A stretch of 64,000 bases of DNA from Polaromonas sp. CG_9.7 (GCF_015752205.1 NZ_JADOVG010000006.1:124001-188000); one strand, 5' to 3'. Counted from the stretch's first letter, positions 31,035 to 40,278 are shown. Notes: generated from the letters alone by a model not told the origin. Program-made: numbers and translations.

Positions 31035-31268
31035 TCACTGGTTTTCATCGCGTTTTCTTGCCAGTGTGCAACGCCAGCGCCGCGCGAGCTGCAGACCCAG
31101 ACCTCCGCCCAGCCCGACCAGCAAGATGGCGCCAATGGTGCGGTTGCCGTAGCCCGGCGCAAAGATCTCCAGTCCCAGCAGATGACCGGCCCAGAAACCC
31201 AGCAGCGCGCCGCCCAGAAAACCAATGGCATCTGACACGCCTTCTATCCACAACGACCGCTGGTTCAT
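31035..31268 (-). CDS. Small glycine-rich membrane protein, unknown function
   Basis: This 77-residue hypothetical protein starts MNQRSLWIEGVSDAIGFLGG. It has two membrane segments rich in small residues (FLGGALLGFWAGHLLG and AILLVGLGGGLGLQLA) and a basic tail (RRWRCTLARKRDENQ). It lies 16 bp after moxR on the same strand, so it is probably co-transcribed with the MoxR/VWA cluster. I do not recognise a named family. Confidence 0.6.
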   Translation of the reverse strand: MNQRSLWIEGVSDAIGFLGGALLGFWAGHLLGLEIFAPGYGNRTIGAILLVGLGGGLGLQLARRWRCTLARKRDENQ

Positions 31269-31284
31269 GCCGTAGCTTTCGGGA

Positions 31285-32127
31285 TTAACGGTTGTTGCGC
31301 TGCATGAACACCAGCTTTTCAAACAAAGTCACGTCCTGTTCATTTTTGAGCAGTGCGCCGATCAGCGGTGGCACGGCAACCTTCTGGTCGGTGCTTTGCA
31401 GCGCTTCAAGCGAAATGTCTTCGGCCACCAGCAACTTGAGCCAGTCGAGCAGTTCGCTGGTGGACGGTTTCTTTTTCAGGCCGGGCAGGTTGCGTACGTC
31501 GTAAAACGTTTTCATCGCTGCGGCAAGCAGTTCTTTCTTGAGCGTCGGGAAGTGCACGTCCACGATTTGCTTCATGGTGTCGGCATCGGGGAACTTGATG
31601 TAGTGAAAAAAGCAACGGCGCAAAAAAGCGTCCGGCAATTCCTTTTCATTGTTCGACGTGATGAACACCAGCGGCCGGTGTTTGGCCTTGATCAGCTCGC
31701 GCGTTTCATAGACGTAAAACTCCATGCGGTCGATTTCGCGCAAAAGGTCGTTCGGGAACTCGATGTCGGCTTTGTCGATTTCATCAATCAGCAGGGCCAC
31801 CGGCTCGTCGGCGGTAAACGCCTGCCACAGCACACCCTTGACAATGTAGTTGTGGATGTCCTTGACCTTTTCGTCGCCGAGTTGCGAATCGCGCAGGCGA
31901 GACACAGCGTCGTATTCATACAGGCCCTGCTGTGCCTTGGTGGTGGACTTGATGTGCCACTGGAGCAGCGGAAGGTTCAGGGCCTGGGCCACTTCCTCGG
32001 CCAGCATGGTCTTGCCAGTGCCCGGCTCGCCTTTCACCAGCAGTGGCCGGGTCAGCGTCGATGCGGCATTCACCGCGAGCATCAGGTCGGGCGTGGCGAC
32101 GTAGTTTTTTGAGCCTTGAAATTTCAT
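31285..32127 (-). CDS. MoxR-family AAA ATPase
   Basis: This 280-residue AAA+ ATPase begins MKFQGSKNYVATPDLMLAVN. It has Walker A VKGEPGTGKTMLAEE, Walker B ALLIDEIDKAD and sensor-1 PLVFITSNNEKELPDAF with arginine-finger region RRCFFHYI. MoxR proteins act as chaperones, typically with VWA-domain partners, and the CoxE-like VWA gene downstream is the likely partner. The frame is open to 32397, but the family start is the ATG at 32127. Confidence 0.92.
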   Translation of the reverse strand: MKFQGSKNYVATPDLMLAVNAASTLTRPLLVKGEPGTGKTMLAEEVAQALNLPLLQWHIKSTTKAQQGLYEYDAVSRLRDSQLGDEKVKDIHNYIVKGVLWQAFTADEPVALLIDEIDKADIEFPNDLLREIDRMEFYVYETRELIKAKHRPLVFITSNNEKELPDAFLRRCFFHYIKFPDADTMKQIVDVHFPTLKKELLAAAMKTFYDVRNLPGLKKKPSTSELLDWLKLLVAEDISLEALQSTDQKVAVPPLIGALLKNEQDVTLFEKLVFMQRNNR

Positions 32128-32260
32128 GGGTTTTGCGATGAACGTATTGACATGGATGGGGTGTTCGGTGAGATTATCGGCAACGGTCTGGATGCAGACA
32201 GGCCCAGATATAATCCACCGTTGTTTAAACGATGACTTTTCACCGGATTGTGCGCGCAAA

Positions 32261-32938
32261 ATGAATAAGCTGTTCACCTCGATAATTGCCTTGGCCCTCT
32301 CTTCAGTGACGGTCGCGAGCTTTGCCCAGGACATCAAGGGCGATGCCAACGCCGGCCAAACCAAGAACGCGATGTGCATTGGTTGCCACGGTATCAAGGG
32401 CTATCAGGCCTCCTTTCCCGAGGTTTACAAAGTGCCCATGATCTCGGGCCAGAGTGCCGCCTATCTCTCTTCTGCGCTGTATGAGTACAAAAAAGGCAGC
32501 CGCAAGCACCCCACCATGCGCGCCATTACTGCCACCCTGACGGACCAGGACATTGCCGACCTGTCAGCCTATTACAGTGTGCATGGCCTGGTAGCCGATG
32601 CCCAGTTGCCTGACAAGCCCGCCAAAGAGGCCGGCGCAGAAGTTCAGGCGTTGCTGAACAAGGCCAATTGCGCCTCCTGCCACGGCGCCAATTTCAACAA
32701 GCCCATCGATCCTTCCTACCCCAAGATTGCTGGCCAGCATGCCGACTATTTGTACGTGGCGCTGAAGGCCTACAAGTCAGACAACGGCACCAATCCCAAC
32801 GCCAAGGTTGGCCGCGCCCATCCCATCATGGGTGTCATGGCCAAGCAGTACACCAATGCCGAACTCAAGGCCATGGCCAGCTACCTGTCCTCTGTGCCAG
32901 GTGACCTGAAAGTGGTTCCCGAGAGCCGTTTTCGCTGA
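32261..32938 (+). CDS. Di-haem cytochrome c (cytochrome c4 type)
   Basis: This 225-residue periplasmic cytochrome has a signal peptide (LFTSIIALALSSVTVASFAQ) and two cytochrome c domains. The haem motifs are CIGCH (about residue 43) and CASCH (about residue 138). Probable axial Met residues lie in HPTM and HPIM segments, and GQSAAYLSSAL and GQHADYLYVAL repeat the c4-type pattern. It probably carries electrons between complex III and terminal oxidases. It is divergent from moxR and followed by a terminator. Confidence 0.92.
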   Translation: MNKLFTSIIALALSSVTVASFAQDIKGDANAGQTKNAMCIGCHGIKGYQASFPEVYKVPMISGQSAAYLSSALYEYKKGSRKHPTMRAITATLTDQDIADLSAYYSVHGLVADAQLPDKPAKEAGAEVQALLNKANCASCHGANFNKPIDPSYPKIAGQHADYLYVALKAYKSDNGTNPNAKVGRAHPIMGVMAKQYTNAELKAMASYLSSVPGDLKVVPESRFR

Positions 32939-32961
32939 TTTGGCGAACCCGCCAGTACGTT

Positions 32962-32990
32962 AAAAAGCCGCTGAACAAGCGGCTTTTTTT
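32962..32990. terminator. Bidirectional terminator between cytochrome c4 and DUF1841 genes
   Basis: AAAGCCGCT (32964-32972) and AGCGGCTTT (32978-32986) enclose GAACA, followed by TTTTTTT on the + strand and a shorter run on the minus strand. It lies 24 bp after the cytochrome stop, with the convergent DUF1841 gene on the other side. Confidence 0.88.
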
Positions 32991-33027
32991 ATGGGTGTGT
33001 GGCAAACCGGCAATGGCCTGCCCGTAA

Positions 33028-33462
33028 TCAGTCTCGCGTGGCGTGTCGCTGGACACACTCGATATAGGCGGCGCCATCGGGCGGACGGCCTGAACGCTGG
33101 CTTTCCCAAACCATGCTGCCCAGACATTCCATGGTTTCATGGTGCGCTGCATGCAGGGAATCGCGCCGGGCTGTCAGCAGCTCGACCGCCTGTCGAATGC
33201 CGCGGGGCTGGTCAATGGAGCATTGCTCGCTGATCGAAAGGTGCATCGACAAATGCAGGAAGGGATTGGTTTTGCCGCCTTCCACGTCATACGTTTTTTC
33301 CAGCGCTGCGTCTGCGTCCTTGAAGTCCGCGTGGTATTCGGGATGCTCGTCCATCCATTGACTTGCTATGGTTTCGATAGCTTCCAGTGGTTGAACAGTC
33401 AACGATTTGGCATAAACAGAGCAAAAAAACCGGCGAACATCGGCTTGGGAGGGCGTAAACAT
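33028..33462 (-). CDS. DUF1841 family protein
   Basis: This 144-residue protein of the DUF1841 family has the hallmark EHPEYH segment near residue 40 and GGKTNPFLHLSMHLSISEQ in the middle. It also has QPRGIRQAV and a C-terminal HHETMECLGSMVWESQR. The histidine-rich core hints at metal binding, but no function is established. It starts at the ATG at 33462 and is divergent from the DUF3185 gene. Confidence 0.85.
   Translation of the reverse strand: MFTPSQADVRRFFCSVYAKSLTVQPLEAIETIASQWMDEHPEYHADFKDADAALEKTYDVEGGKTNPFLHLSMHLSISEQCSIDQPRGIRQAVELLTARRDSLHAAHHETMECLGSMVWESQRSGRPPDGAAYIECVQRHATRD
33365..33381. repeat. Possible repeat core (copy N, doubtful)
   Basis: GCTATGGTTTCGATAGC matches the 17-nt GCTAT-N7-ATAGC core, and in the DUF1841 gene it reads A-I-E-T-I-A. 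No GCGCA-type block is found 24 nt away on either strand, so it may be chance. Confidence 0.3.
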
Positions 33463-33520
33463 GGCCGTAGCGTATCACGGGGTCTTTTTCCGTGAATTTG
33501 CGGGTTTTTCCTGCGCTGAA

Positions 33521-33625
33521 GTTACCGGTCCATTGGAAATTTACCGCTGGTAACGTCCTACAGACAAATTCAGTGCAAGTCCTTACATTACTCGAAGGGT
33601 GGCGCAGTTCCGGGGCGGTACCGCC
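33521..33625. promoter_or_regulatory. Inverted repeats upstream of the DUF3185 gene
   Basis: Two symmetric sites lie in the DUF1841-DUF3185 divergent gap. GTTACC (33521-33526) is paired with GGTAAC (33549-33554), and GGCGGTACCGCC (33614-33625) is a perfect 12-bp palindrome. They could be regulator sites or leader structures; I do not recognise the regulator. Confidence 0.35.
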
Positions 33626-33657
33626 TAAAGAACCACAAGCCCGGCAAGGAAATTTCG

Positions 33658-33879
33658 ATGAACGCAGCACGCATTGCAGGCATTATTTTGATCGTGGCCG
33701 GTTTGGCCGGATTTTTTACCGGTGGTTTCAGTTTCAGTCAGGACACGACCGCTGCAAAAATCGGTACCATGGAACTGACCGTCACCGAAAAGAAAGCCGT
33801 CAACATTCCCCAGTGGCTCAGCCTTGGCGCCATCGTCCTGGGTGCCGTTGTCCTGGTGATGGGGTCGCGTAAATCCTGA
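33658..33879 (+). CDS. DUF3185 family small membrane protein
   Basis: This 73-residue protein has two membrane helices (AGIILIVAGLAGFFTGG and WLSLGAIVLGAVVLVMG) separated by a short soluble stretch with ELTVTEKKAVNIPQ. It matches the DUF3185 pattern, whose function is unknown. AAGGAAA lies a few bases before the ATG. It is convergent with the IclR gene. Confidence 0.8.
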   Translation: MNAARIAGIILIVAGLAGFFTGGFSFSQDTTAAKIGTMELTVTEKKAVNIPQWLSLGAIVLGAVVLVMGSRKS

Positions 33880-33902
33880 GTCAGGTTTCCTTTTTCAAAC
33901 GG

Positions 33903-33928
33903 GCTTGCGCTCCCTGTTTTGCGCAAGC
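33903..33928. terminator. Possible bidirectional hairpin after DUF3185
   Basis: GCTTGCGC (33903-33910) and GCGCAAGC (33921-33928) form an 8-bp stem between the DUF3185 stop and the IclR gene stop. The T-runs are weak, so it may slow rather than end transcription. Confidence 0.4.
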
Positions 33929-33930
33929 TG

Positions 33931-34767
33931 TCAGCTGCGCTGCAAGCTGAGTCTTTGGGAGATGCTCCGCGCTGTTCCCAGTAGTGCGGGCAGCATGGTG
34001 TCCTGCATGACCCTCGTGCTGGTCCGGTTGGCCTGGCCACTGATATTGAGCGCGGCCACCGTCTGGCCGTTTCGGTCGGTGATCGCTGCCGCCATCGACA
34101 CCAGACCCTCTTCCAGTTCCTGATTGACCAGTGACCAGCCCTGCTTGCGAACCAGCGCGATTTTGGCGGCCAACTCGTCGAGGTCGGTCACCGTGTAGCG
34201 GGTACGGGCGCTGCGTTCCGACGCCTGCAGCACCCGCGTCATTTGATCCGGCGGTAAGGCCGACAGCAACATGCGGCCCATCGAGGTGCAGTAAGCCGGC
34301 AGCCGCGAACCGACGCCCAGGCCGATGCTCATGATCTTGTGGGTCGATACGCGCATGACATAAACAATGTCGGTGCCGTCCAGCACCGCTGCCGAACACG
34401 ATTCCTTCACCTGGCCAGCCAGCGTTTCCATCAGCGGCTCGGCCAGGTTCCAGATCGGCAGCGACGACAGGTAAGCAAAGCCCAGGTCCAGCATGCGCGC
34501 TGTCAGGCGAAACAGCTTGCCGTCGCTTTCAACATACCCCAGCGTTTGCAGCGTCAGCAAGATGCGCCGTGCGCCGGCGCGCGTCAGGCCGGTTCGCCCC
34601 GCCACTTCGGACAGCGTTTGCCGGGGCGACTGCGCACTGAAGGAGCGGATCACCTCCAGGCCGCGTGCAAAAGACTGCACATAGCTGTCGCCGGGGGCGG
34701 GTGACGTGCGCTTTGTCGCAAACGAGACAACCGTGCTGGCAAAGGGTGGGGTTGTGGTGGTTGCCAT
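33931..34767 (-). CDS. IclR-family transcriptional regulator (PcaR/PobR type)
   Basis: This 278-residue IclR regulator has an N-terminal winged helix (FARGLEVIRSF, LSEVAGRTGLTRAGARRIL) and a C-terminal effector domain (VMRVSTHKIMSIGLGVG; PAYCTSMGRMLLSALP; EEGLVSMAAAI). It resembles PcaR/PobR/CatR proteins that sense aromatic-pathway intermediates. It is divergent from the CoA-transferase genes and probably controls them and itself through the palindromic site between the genes. The effector, perhaps beta-ketoadipate, is inferred. Confidence 0.9.
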   Translation of the reverse strand: MATTTTPPFASTVVSFATKRTSPAPGDSYVQSFARGLEVIRSFSAQSPRQTLSEVAGRTGLTRAGARRILLTLQTLGYVESDGKLFRLTARMLDLGFAYLSSLPIWNLAEPLMETLAGQVKESCSAAVLDGTDIVYVMRVSTHKIMSIGLGVGSRLPAYCTSMGRMLLSALPPDQMTRVLQASERSARTRYTVTDLDELAAKIALVRKQGWSLVNQELEEGLVSMAAAITDRNGQTVAALNISGQANRTSTRVMQDTMLPALLGTARSISQRLSLQRS

Positions 34768-34790
34768 CGCGGTTTAAATCTCCTAGAATT

Positions 34791-34839
34791 CATTATACGA
34801 ACAATTGTTCTTATTGCGAACAAATTAAATCAAGGTTCG
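34791..34839. promoter_or_regulatory. IclR regulator operator and promoter in the pca-type divergent region
   Basis: A perfect palindrome GAACAATTGTTC (34799-34810) is followed by further GAAC (34818-34821) and GTTCG (34835-34839) half sites. On the minus strand a TATAAT -10 box (34797-34792) for the regulator gene directly abuts the palindrome. This arrangement suggests autoregulation plus control of the divergent CoA-transferase operon. The link to the IclR protein is inferred from position. Confidence 0.6.
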
Positions 34840-34904
34840 CTTTGTCGTTTCATGGCGTTTGCCATGACGTTGCCAAATATTCCTGAATTTTGGAGCCCCC
34901 CTCA

Positions 34905-35624
34905 ATGATCAACAAGATTGCCCTGTCGGTGGCCGATGCCCTGGCCGATGTCAAAGACGGCTCGACAGTATTGATTGGCGGCTTCGGCACGGCCGGCAAC
35001 CCGACCGAACTGATTGACGGCCTGATTGCGCAGGGCGCCAAAGACCTGACCGTTGTCAACAACAACGCCGGCAATGGCGAGGCCGGGCTGGCCGCCTTGC
35101 TCAAGGCCGGGCGCGTGCGCAAGATCATCTGCAGCTTTCCGCGCCAGGTCGACAGCCATGTGTTCGATGGCCTGTACCGCAGCGGCCGCATCGAGCTCGA
35201 ACTGGTGGCGCAAGGCAATCTGGCCGAACGCATTCGTGCAGCGGGTGCCGGCATTGGCGCCTTTTTCTGCCCGACCGCCTACGGAACCGAATTGGCCAAG
35301 GGCAAGGAAACGCGCGAGATCAACGGCAAGCATTACGTGCTCGAATACCCGATTTATGGCGATGTGGCGCTGATCAAGGCCGAGCAGGGTGACCGCTGGG
35401 GCAACCTGACCTACCGCATGTCGGCGCGCAATTTCGGACCGGTCATGGCGATGGCGTCACGCTACACGGTGGCCACCGTGCATGAGACCGTCGAACTCGG
35501 CGCGCTCGACCCCGAAGCCATCGTGACGCCGGGCATTCATGTCAGGCATGTGGTGCGCATCGCGCGTGTCGCCACCCAGGCCGGCGGCATAAAAATAAGT
35601 GCCAAATTGGCCTCTGGCGCATAA
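34905..35624 (+). CDS. pcaI: 3-oxoacid (3-oxoadipate) CoA-transferase subunit A
   Basis: Subunit A of a succinyl-CoA:3-oxoacid CoA-transferase, 239 residues. Family segments are TVLIGGFGTAGNPTELIDGL at residues ~22-41, VNNNAGNGEAGLAALL, and YRSGRIELELVAQGNLAERI. The neighbours point to 3-oxoadipate as substrate. The ATG at 34905 has GGAG 9 nt upstream and is preferred over the TTG at 34890. Its last seven codons and its stop (GCATAA) lie in a repeat copy shared with the start of subunit B. Confidence 0.9.
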   Translation: MINKIALSVADALADVKDGSTVLIGGFGTAGNPTELIDGLIAQGAKDLTVVNNNAGNGEAGLAALLKAGRVRKIICSFPRQVDSHVFDGLYRSGRIELELVAQGNLAERIRAAGAGIGAFFCPTAYGTELAKGKETREINGKHYVLEYPIYGDVALIKAEQGDRWGNLTYRMSARNFGPVMAMASRYTVATVHETVELGALDPEAIVTPGIHVRHVVRIARVATQAGGIKISAKLASGA

Positions 35625-35657
35625 GGAGAAAGCATGAGTAGCTATCAAAAAAGAAGC
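35603..35657 (+). repeat. Dispersed two-hairpin repeat (copy F, spanning the pcaI-pcaJ junction)
   Basis: The left block CAAATTGGCCTCTG contains its own GCCAAATTGGC palindrome. GCGCA follows at 35617, and the core GCTATCAAAAAAGAAGC at 35641-35657 is exactly 24 nt later. The copy carries the pcaI stop codon (35622-35624), the AAGGAGA ribosome binding site and the pcaJ start codon (35634). The core right arm is GAAGC instead of ATAGC. Confidence 0.75.
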
Positions 35658-36287
35658 AAAGACGAGTTGGCCAAACGCGTGGCGCTGGACATTCATGACG
35701 GCGCTTGTGTCAACCTTGGCATCGGCATGCCGACGCTGGTGGCCAACCACATTCCGGCCGGCCGCGAGGTCATCCTGCAGAGCGAAAACGGCATTCTCGG
35801 CATGGGGCCGGCGCCTGCTGCGGGCCATGAAGATTACGACCTCATCAACGCCAGCAAGCAGCCCGTCACGCTGCTGCCGGGCGGCGCTTATTTTCACCAT
35901 GCCGACAGCTTCGCGATGATGCGCGGCGGCCACATTGACATCTGCGTGCTGGGCGCGTTTCAGGTGTCCAGCACAGGCGACCTGGCCAACTGGAGCACCG
36001 GCGAGCCGGGCGCGATTCCGGCTGTGGGCGGCGCGATGGACCTGGCCATCGGTGCCCGGCAAACCTGGGTCATGATGGATTTGCTGACCAAACAAGGCGA
36101 AAGCAAGGTGGTGGCGCAGTGCAGTTATCCGCTGACCGGCATCGGCTGCGTCAAGCGCATTTACACCGAACTGGCCACCTTGCAATGCACACCGCAGGGA
36201 TTGCAACTCATCGACAGGGTCGATGGGCTGGCGCATGCCGAACTTGAAAAGCTGGTGGGCCTGCCGATTCTGGCAATCGCCGCCTGA
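35634..36287 (+). CDS. pcaJ: 3-oxoacid (3-oxoadipate) CoA-transferase subunit B
   Basis: Subunit B, 217 residues, carries the catalytic glutamate in LQSENGILGMGP. It also has GACVNLGIGMPTLVANHIP and ARQTWVMMDLLTKQGESKVV. It follows subunit A by 9 bp. The N-terminal SSYQKRSK stretch before the conserved KDELAKRVA is encoded by repeat copy F, which also supplies the ribosome binding site. The pcaI/pcaJ symbols rest on the thiolase and IclR neighbours; acetoacetate-type transferases (scoA/scoB) are the alternative. Confidence 0.9.
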   Translation: MSSYQKRSKDELAKRVALDIHDGACVNLGIGMPTLVANHIPAGREVILQSENGILGMGPAPAAGHEDYDLINASKQPVTLLPGGAYFHHADSFAMMRGGHIDICVLGAFQVSSTGDLANWSTGEPGAIPAVGGAMDLAIGARQTWVMMDLLTKQGESKVVAQCSYPLTGIGCVKRIYTELATLQCTPQGLQLIDRVDGLAHAELEKLVGLPILAIAA

Positions 36288-36336
36288 GCTGACAACCCTT
36301 TTCACTGTACCGACCTTTCATCAGGAGACAAGCCAA

Positions 36337-37545
<1,209 letters not shown>

Positions 37546-37550
37546 ACACC

Positions 37551-38285
37551 ATGCGTGCAGCCACGGATGACGTCACGGTCGTCACCGGCGCCAGCTCGGG
37601 CATTGGCCGCGCCATTGCCGAAGCCCTGCTGGCCCAGGGCTGCACGGTGGTCAACCTTGACTACGTGATGCCGGACTGGAGTCATCCGCAACTGAAGTCC
37701 TACCAGGTCGACCTGACGCAAGAAGCGCCCACGCGCGAGCGCGCCGCCGAGATTGCTGCCCTTCACAACGTCACCGCGCTGGTCAACAATGCCGGTGCCA
37801 CGCGACCCGGCACCATCGACTCGGCGACGACGGCCGCGCTCGACGACGTGGTCGGCTTGCACCTGCGTGCGCCCATGCTGCTGACGCAGGCCTTTTTGCC
37901 GAGCTTGCGCGCCTGCGGCCACGGCCGCATCGTCAACATGTCGTCGCGCGCTGCGCTCGGCAAAGGGGACCGCATCGTGTATTCGGCCACCAAGGCCGGG
38001 ATGATCGGCATGACGCGCACGCTGGCGATGGAACTCGGCCGCGACGGCATCACCGTCAATGCCATCGGCCCGGGACCGATTGCCACCGAGCTGTTCCGCA
38101 AGAGCAACCCCGAGGGTGCGCCGCAGACGCAGCGCATCCTGGACAGCATTGCCGTGGGCCGCATGGGCACGGCGGGCGACGTGGCGCGCGCGGCGATGTT
38201 CTTTTTGTCGCCCGACAACGGTTTTGTCACCGGGCAGGTGCTGTACGTCTGCGGCGGCACCACGCTGGGCACGGCGCCCCTCTGA
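37551..38285 (+). CDS. SDR-family oxidoreductase
   Basis: This 244-residue classical short-chain dehydrogenase has the cofactor motif TGASSGIGRAIAEALL at the N terminus and NNAGATRPG. The catalytic Ser is in NMSSRAALG and YSATK holds the Tyr-Lys pair. It starts 5 bp after pcaF and is probably in the same operon. Its role in a beta-ketoadipate-type operon is not obvious; an upstream aromatic cis-diol dehydrogenase or a FabG-like reductase are both possible. Confidence 0.85.
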   Translation: MRAATDDVTVVTGASSGIGRAIAEALLAQGCTVVNLDYVMPDWSHPQLKSYQVDLTQEAPTRERAAEIAALHNVTALVNNAGATRPGTIDSATTAALDDVVGLHLRAPMLLTQAFLPSLRACGHGRIVNMSSRAALGKGDRIVYSATKAGMIGMTRTLAMELGRDGITVNAIGPGPIATELFRKSNPEGAPQTQRILDSIAVGRMGTAGDVARAAMFFLSPDNGFVTGQVLYVCGGTTLGTAPL

Positions 38286-38289
38286 TTTT

Positions 38290-38344
38290 GCTACTGAATT
38301 AATAGCTGAAAGCGTATATGCATCATGCGCAAATGGTCAATTTG
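38290..38344 (-). repeat. Dispersed two-hairpin repeat (copy G, intergenic)
   Basis: On the minus strand CAAATTGACCATTT leads into GCGCA at 38330, with the core GCTATTAATTCAGTAGC (38306-38290) exactly 24 nt later. It starts 5 bp after the SDR stop, between the SDR and Bug-type genes, and could end or stabilise the catabolic mRNA. Confidence 0.8.
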
Positions 38345-38426
38345 ACTAAAAATTTGTTTATTGGCCTGAGCCAATGCGTTCCAGCCACCAACTTTCCACC
38401 AATCCCATTTATCGAGGACTATTTCA

Positions 38427-39446
38427 ATGTCGCATTTATCTGATTTCACCCAATCTTCACGCCGTCAGTTCAGCCTTGGCGCGCTGGCGTCTGCGGCTTT
38501 GCTGGGCGCCGGCCTGCTGGCTGCTGTGCCCGCAGCGGCGCAGGCGGCCTACCCGAACAAGACCGTCACCATCATCGTGCCGTTTGCGGCCGGTGGCACC
38601 ACCGACATCCTGGCGCGCATCGTCGCCCAGGGCTTGACGGCCGAACTCGGCCAGACCGTCATCGTTGACAACCGCGCCGGCGCGGGCGGCAACATCGGCG
38701 CCCAGGCGGCGTCCCGGGCGGCAGCGGACGGCTACACGCTGTTCATGGGAACGGTCGGCACGCATGCCATCAATGCGGCGCTGTACAAAAAGATGCCCTT
38801 CGATCCGGTCAAGGACTTTGCGCCCCTGACCCGCGTGGCCAATGTGCCCAACCTGCTGGTCGCCAACCCGAAGCAGCCCTTCAAGACCGTCAAGGAACTG
38901 ATTGCCTATGCCAAGGCGAATCCAGGCCAGGTGAACTTTGCATCGGCGGGCAACGGCAGTTCCATCCACCTGTCGGGCGAGTTGTTCAAGTCAATGACCA
39001 ACGTCGACATGCAGCACGTTCCCTACAAGGGCAGCGCGCCGGCCGTGACCGATTTGCTGGGCAACCAGGTCGGCATCATGTTTGACAACATGCCCTCGGC
39101 GATCCAGCATGTGCGTTCGGGCAAGCTGCGCGCCATTGCCGTCACCACGGCCAAGCGTTCGCCGGAATTGCCTGACGTGCCGACCATCGCCGAAGCCGGC
39201 GTGCCCGGCTATGAAGCAACGTCGTGGTTCGGCATGTTTGTGCCGGCTGCCACGCCGCCCGCCGTCATCACCACGCTCAACGCGGCCATCGTCAAGGTGC
39301 TGGCCAAGCCGGACGTCAAAAAGCAGATCAATGACCAGGGCGCCGAGGTCCACACCGAAACGCCGGCGCAGTTTGCCGACTTTATCCAGAAGGAGTCGCT
39401 CAAGTGGAGCAAGGTGGTGAAGGATTCAGGCGCCAGCATGGACTGA
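38427..39446 (+). CDS. Bug-family tripartite tricarboxylate transporter substrate-binding protein
   Basis: This 339-residue periplasmic binding protein of the Bug/TctC family has an RRQFSLGALASAALLGAGLL signal sequence. The mature domains contain VPFAAGGTTDILARIVAQ, IVDNRAGAGGNIGAQ and VPYKGSAPAVTDLLGNQV. No TctA/TctB membrane genes are adjacent, as is common for the many orphan Bug genes of this family. It lies downstream of the pca-type operon, so an aromatic or dicarboxylic acid ligand is a reasonable but unproven guess. Confidence 0.92.
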   Translation: MSHLSDFTQSSRRQFSLGALASAALLGAGLLAAVPAAAQAAYPNKTVTIIVPFAAGGTTDILARIVAQGLTAELGQTVIVDNRAGAGGNIGAQAASRAAADGYTLFMGTVGTHAINAALYKKMPFDPVKDFAPLTRVANVPNLLVANPKQPFKTVKELIAYAKANPGQVNFASAGNGSSIHLSGELFKSMTNVDMQHVPYKGSAPAVTDLLGNQVGIMFDNMPSAIQHVRSGKLRAIAVTTAKRSPELPDVPTIAEAGVPGYEATSWFGMFVPAATPPAVITTLNAAIVKVLAKPDVKKQINDQGAEVHTETPAQFADFIQKESLKWSKVVKDSGASMD

Positions 39447-39526
39447 ACGGTGGTTGCAGCGCTCGTGCCGCTTGGGCCCGGTGCGCTGCTTGACCGCAGC
39501 CTGGATGCCACCGGAACCGCATCGCT

Positions 39527-40168
39527 TCAGACCTGCCAGGCGGGCAGTTCCCAGTTGCGCCAAAGTGCCACTAGGCGCAGCCCGGCGGTCACGGCGACGC
39601 AGGCCACCAGCGCCAGCCAGCCGGGCGCGTCGAGCATCTCCAGGCCCACATAGGCCCAGCCGCCGGCAAAGGCGCAGACGGCATACGGCCGGTGGTCCCT
39701 GAATGCGGTGGGCACTTCATTGCAGACCATGTCGCGCAGCACGCCACCGAACACGCCGGTGGTCAGACCCATCAGCACCGCCACCAGCATCGGCATTTGC
39801 GCATCCAGCGCCAGATGAACGCCAGTTGCCGTGAACAGGCCCAGCCCCAGCGCGTCAGGCCACTGGATGGACTTTTCAGTCACTTCAAAATGGTGCTGGC
39901 GCAAGAACAGCATCGCCAGCACGCACAGCGCCATCACGCCCCACAGCAGTTCGACATGCAGGACCCAGAAAAACGGCCGCTGGTCGAGCAGCAGGTCGCG
40001 CAGTGTGCCGCCGCCAAAGGCCGCCAGAAAGGCGACCACGCACACGCCGACGGCATCGAGCTTTTTGCGCGCCGCTTCCAGCAGGCCCGACACGGCAAAA
40101 GCGGCCGTGCCCGCCAGTTCGACCAGCAGGCGCAGCGTTTCTCCCCAGGATTGAATGTCCACCAGCAT
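39527..40168 (-). CDS. TRIC-type cation channel family protein (YadS/UPF0126)
   Basis: This 213-residue membrane protein of the TRIC/UPF0126 family has two homologous three-helix halves. The signature glycine segments are AFGGGTLRDLLLDQRPFFW and GVFGGVLRDMVCNEVPTAF. Prokaryotic TRIC channels conduct monovalent cations as trimers. The ATG at 40168 begins the first helix region (SWGETLRLLVELAGTAAFAV); the open frame to 40252 lacks homology. It is divergent from the TauE/SafE gene. Confidence 0.88.
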   Translation of the reverse strand: MLVDIQSWGETLRLLVELAGTAAFAVSGLLEAARKKLDAVGVCVVAFLAAFGGGTLRDLLLDQRPFFWVLHVELLWGVMALCVLAMLFLRQHHFEVTEKSIQWPDALGLGLFTATGVHLALDAQMPMLVAVLMGLTTGVFGGVLRDMVCNEVPTAFRDHRPYAVCAFAGGWAYVGLEMLDAPGWLALVACVAVTAGLRLVALWRNWELPAWQV

Positions 40169-40278
40169 GCGGCCATTGTCGTGCGTCCAGCACTTGCCAT
40201 GCGGCAGGTAATATGGAAGATTTTTGTTCTTGCCATCCCCGCCTTGCCACACGATGCGGGCCAGAAAGACCTGCCGCC

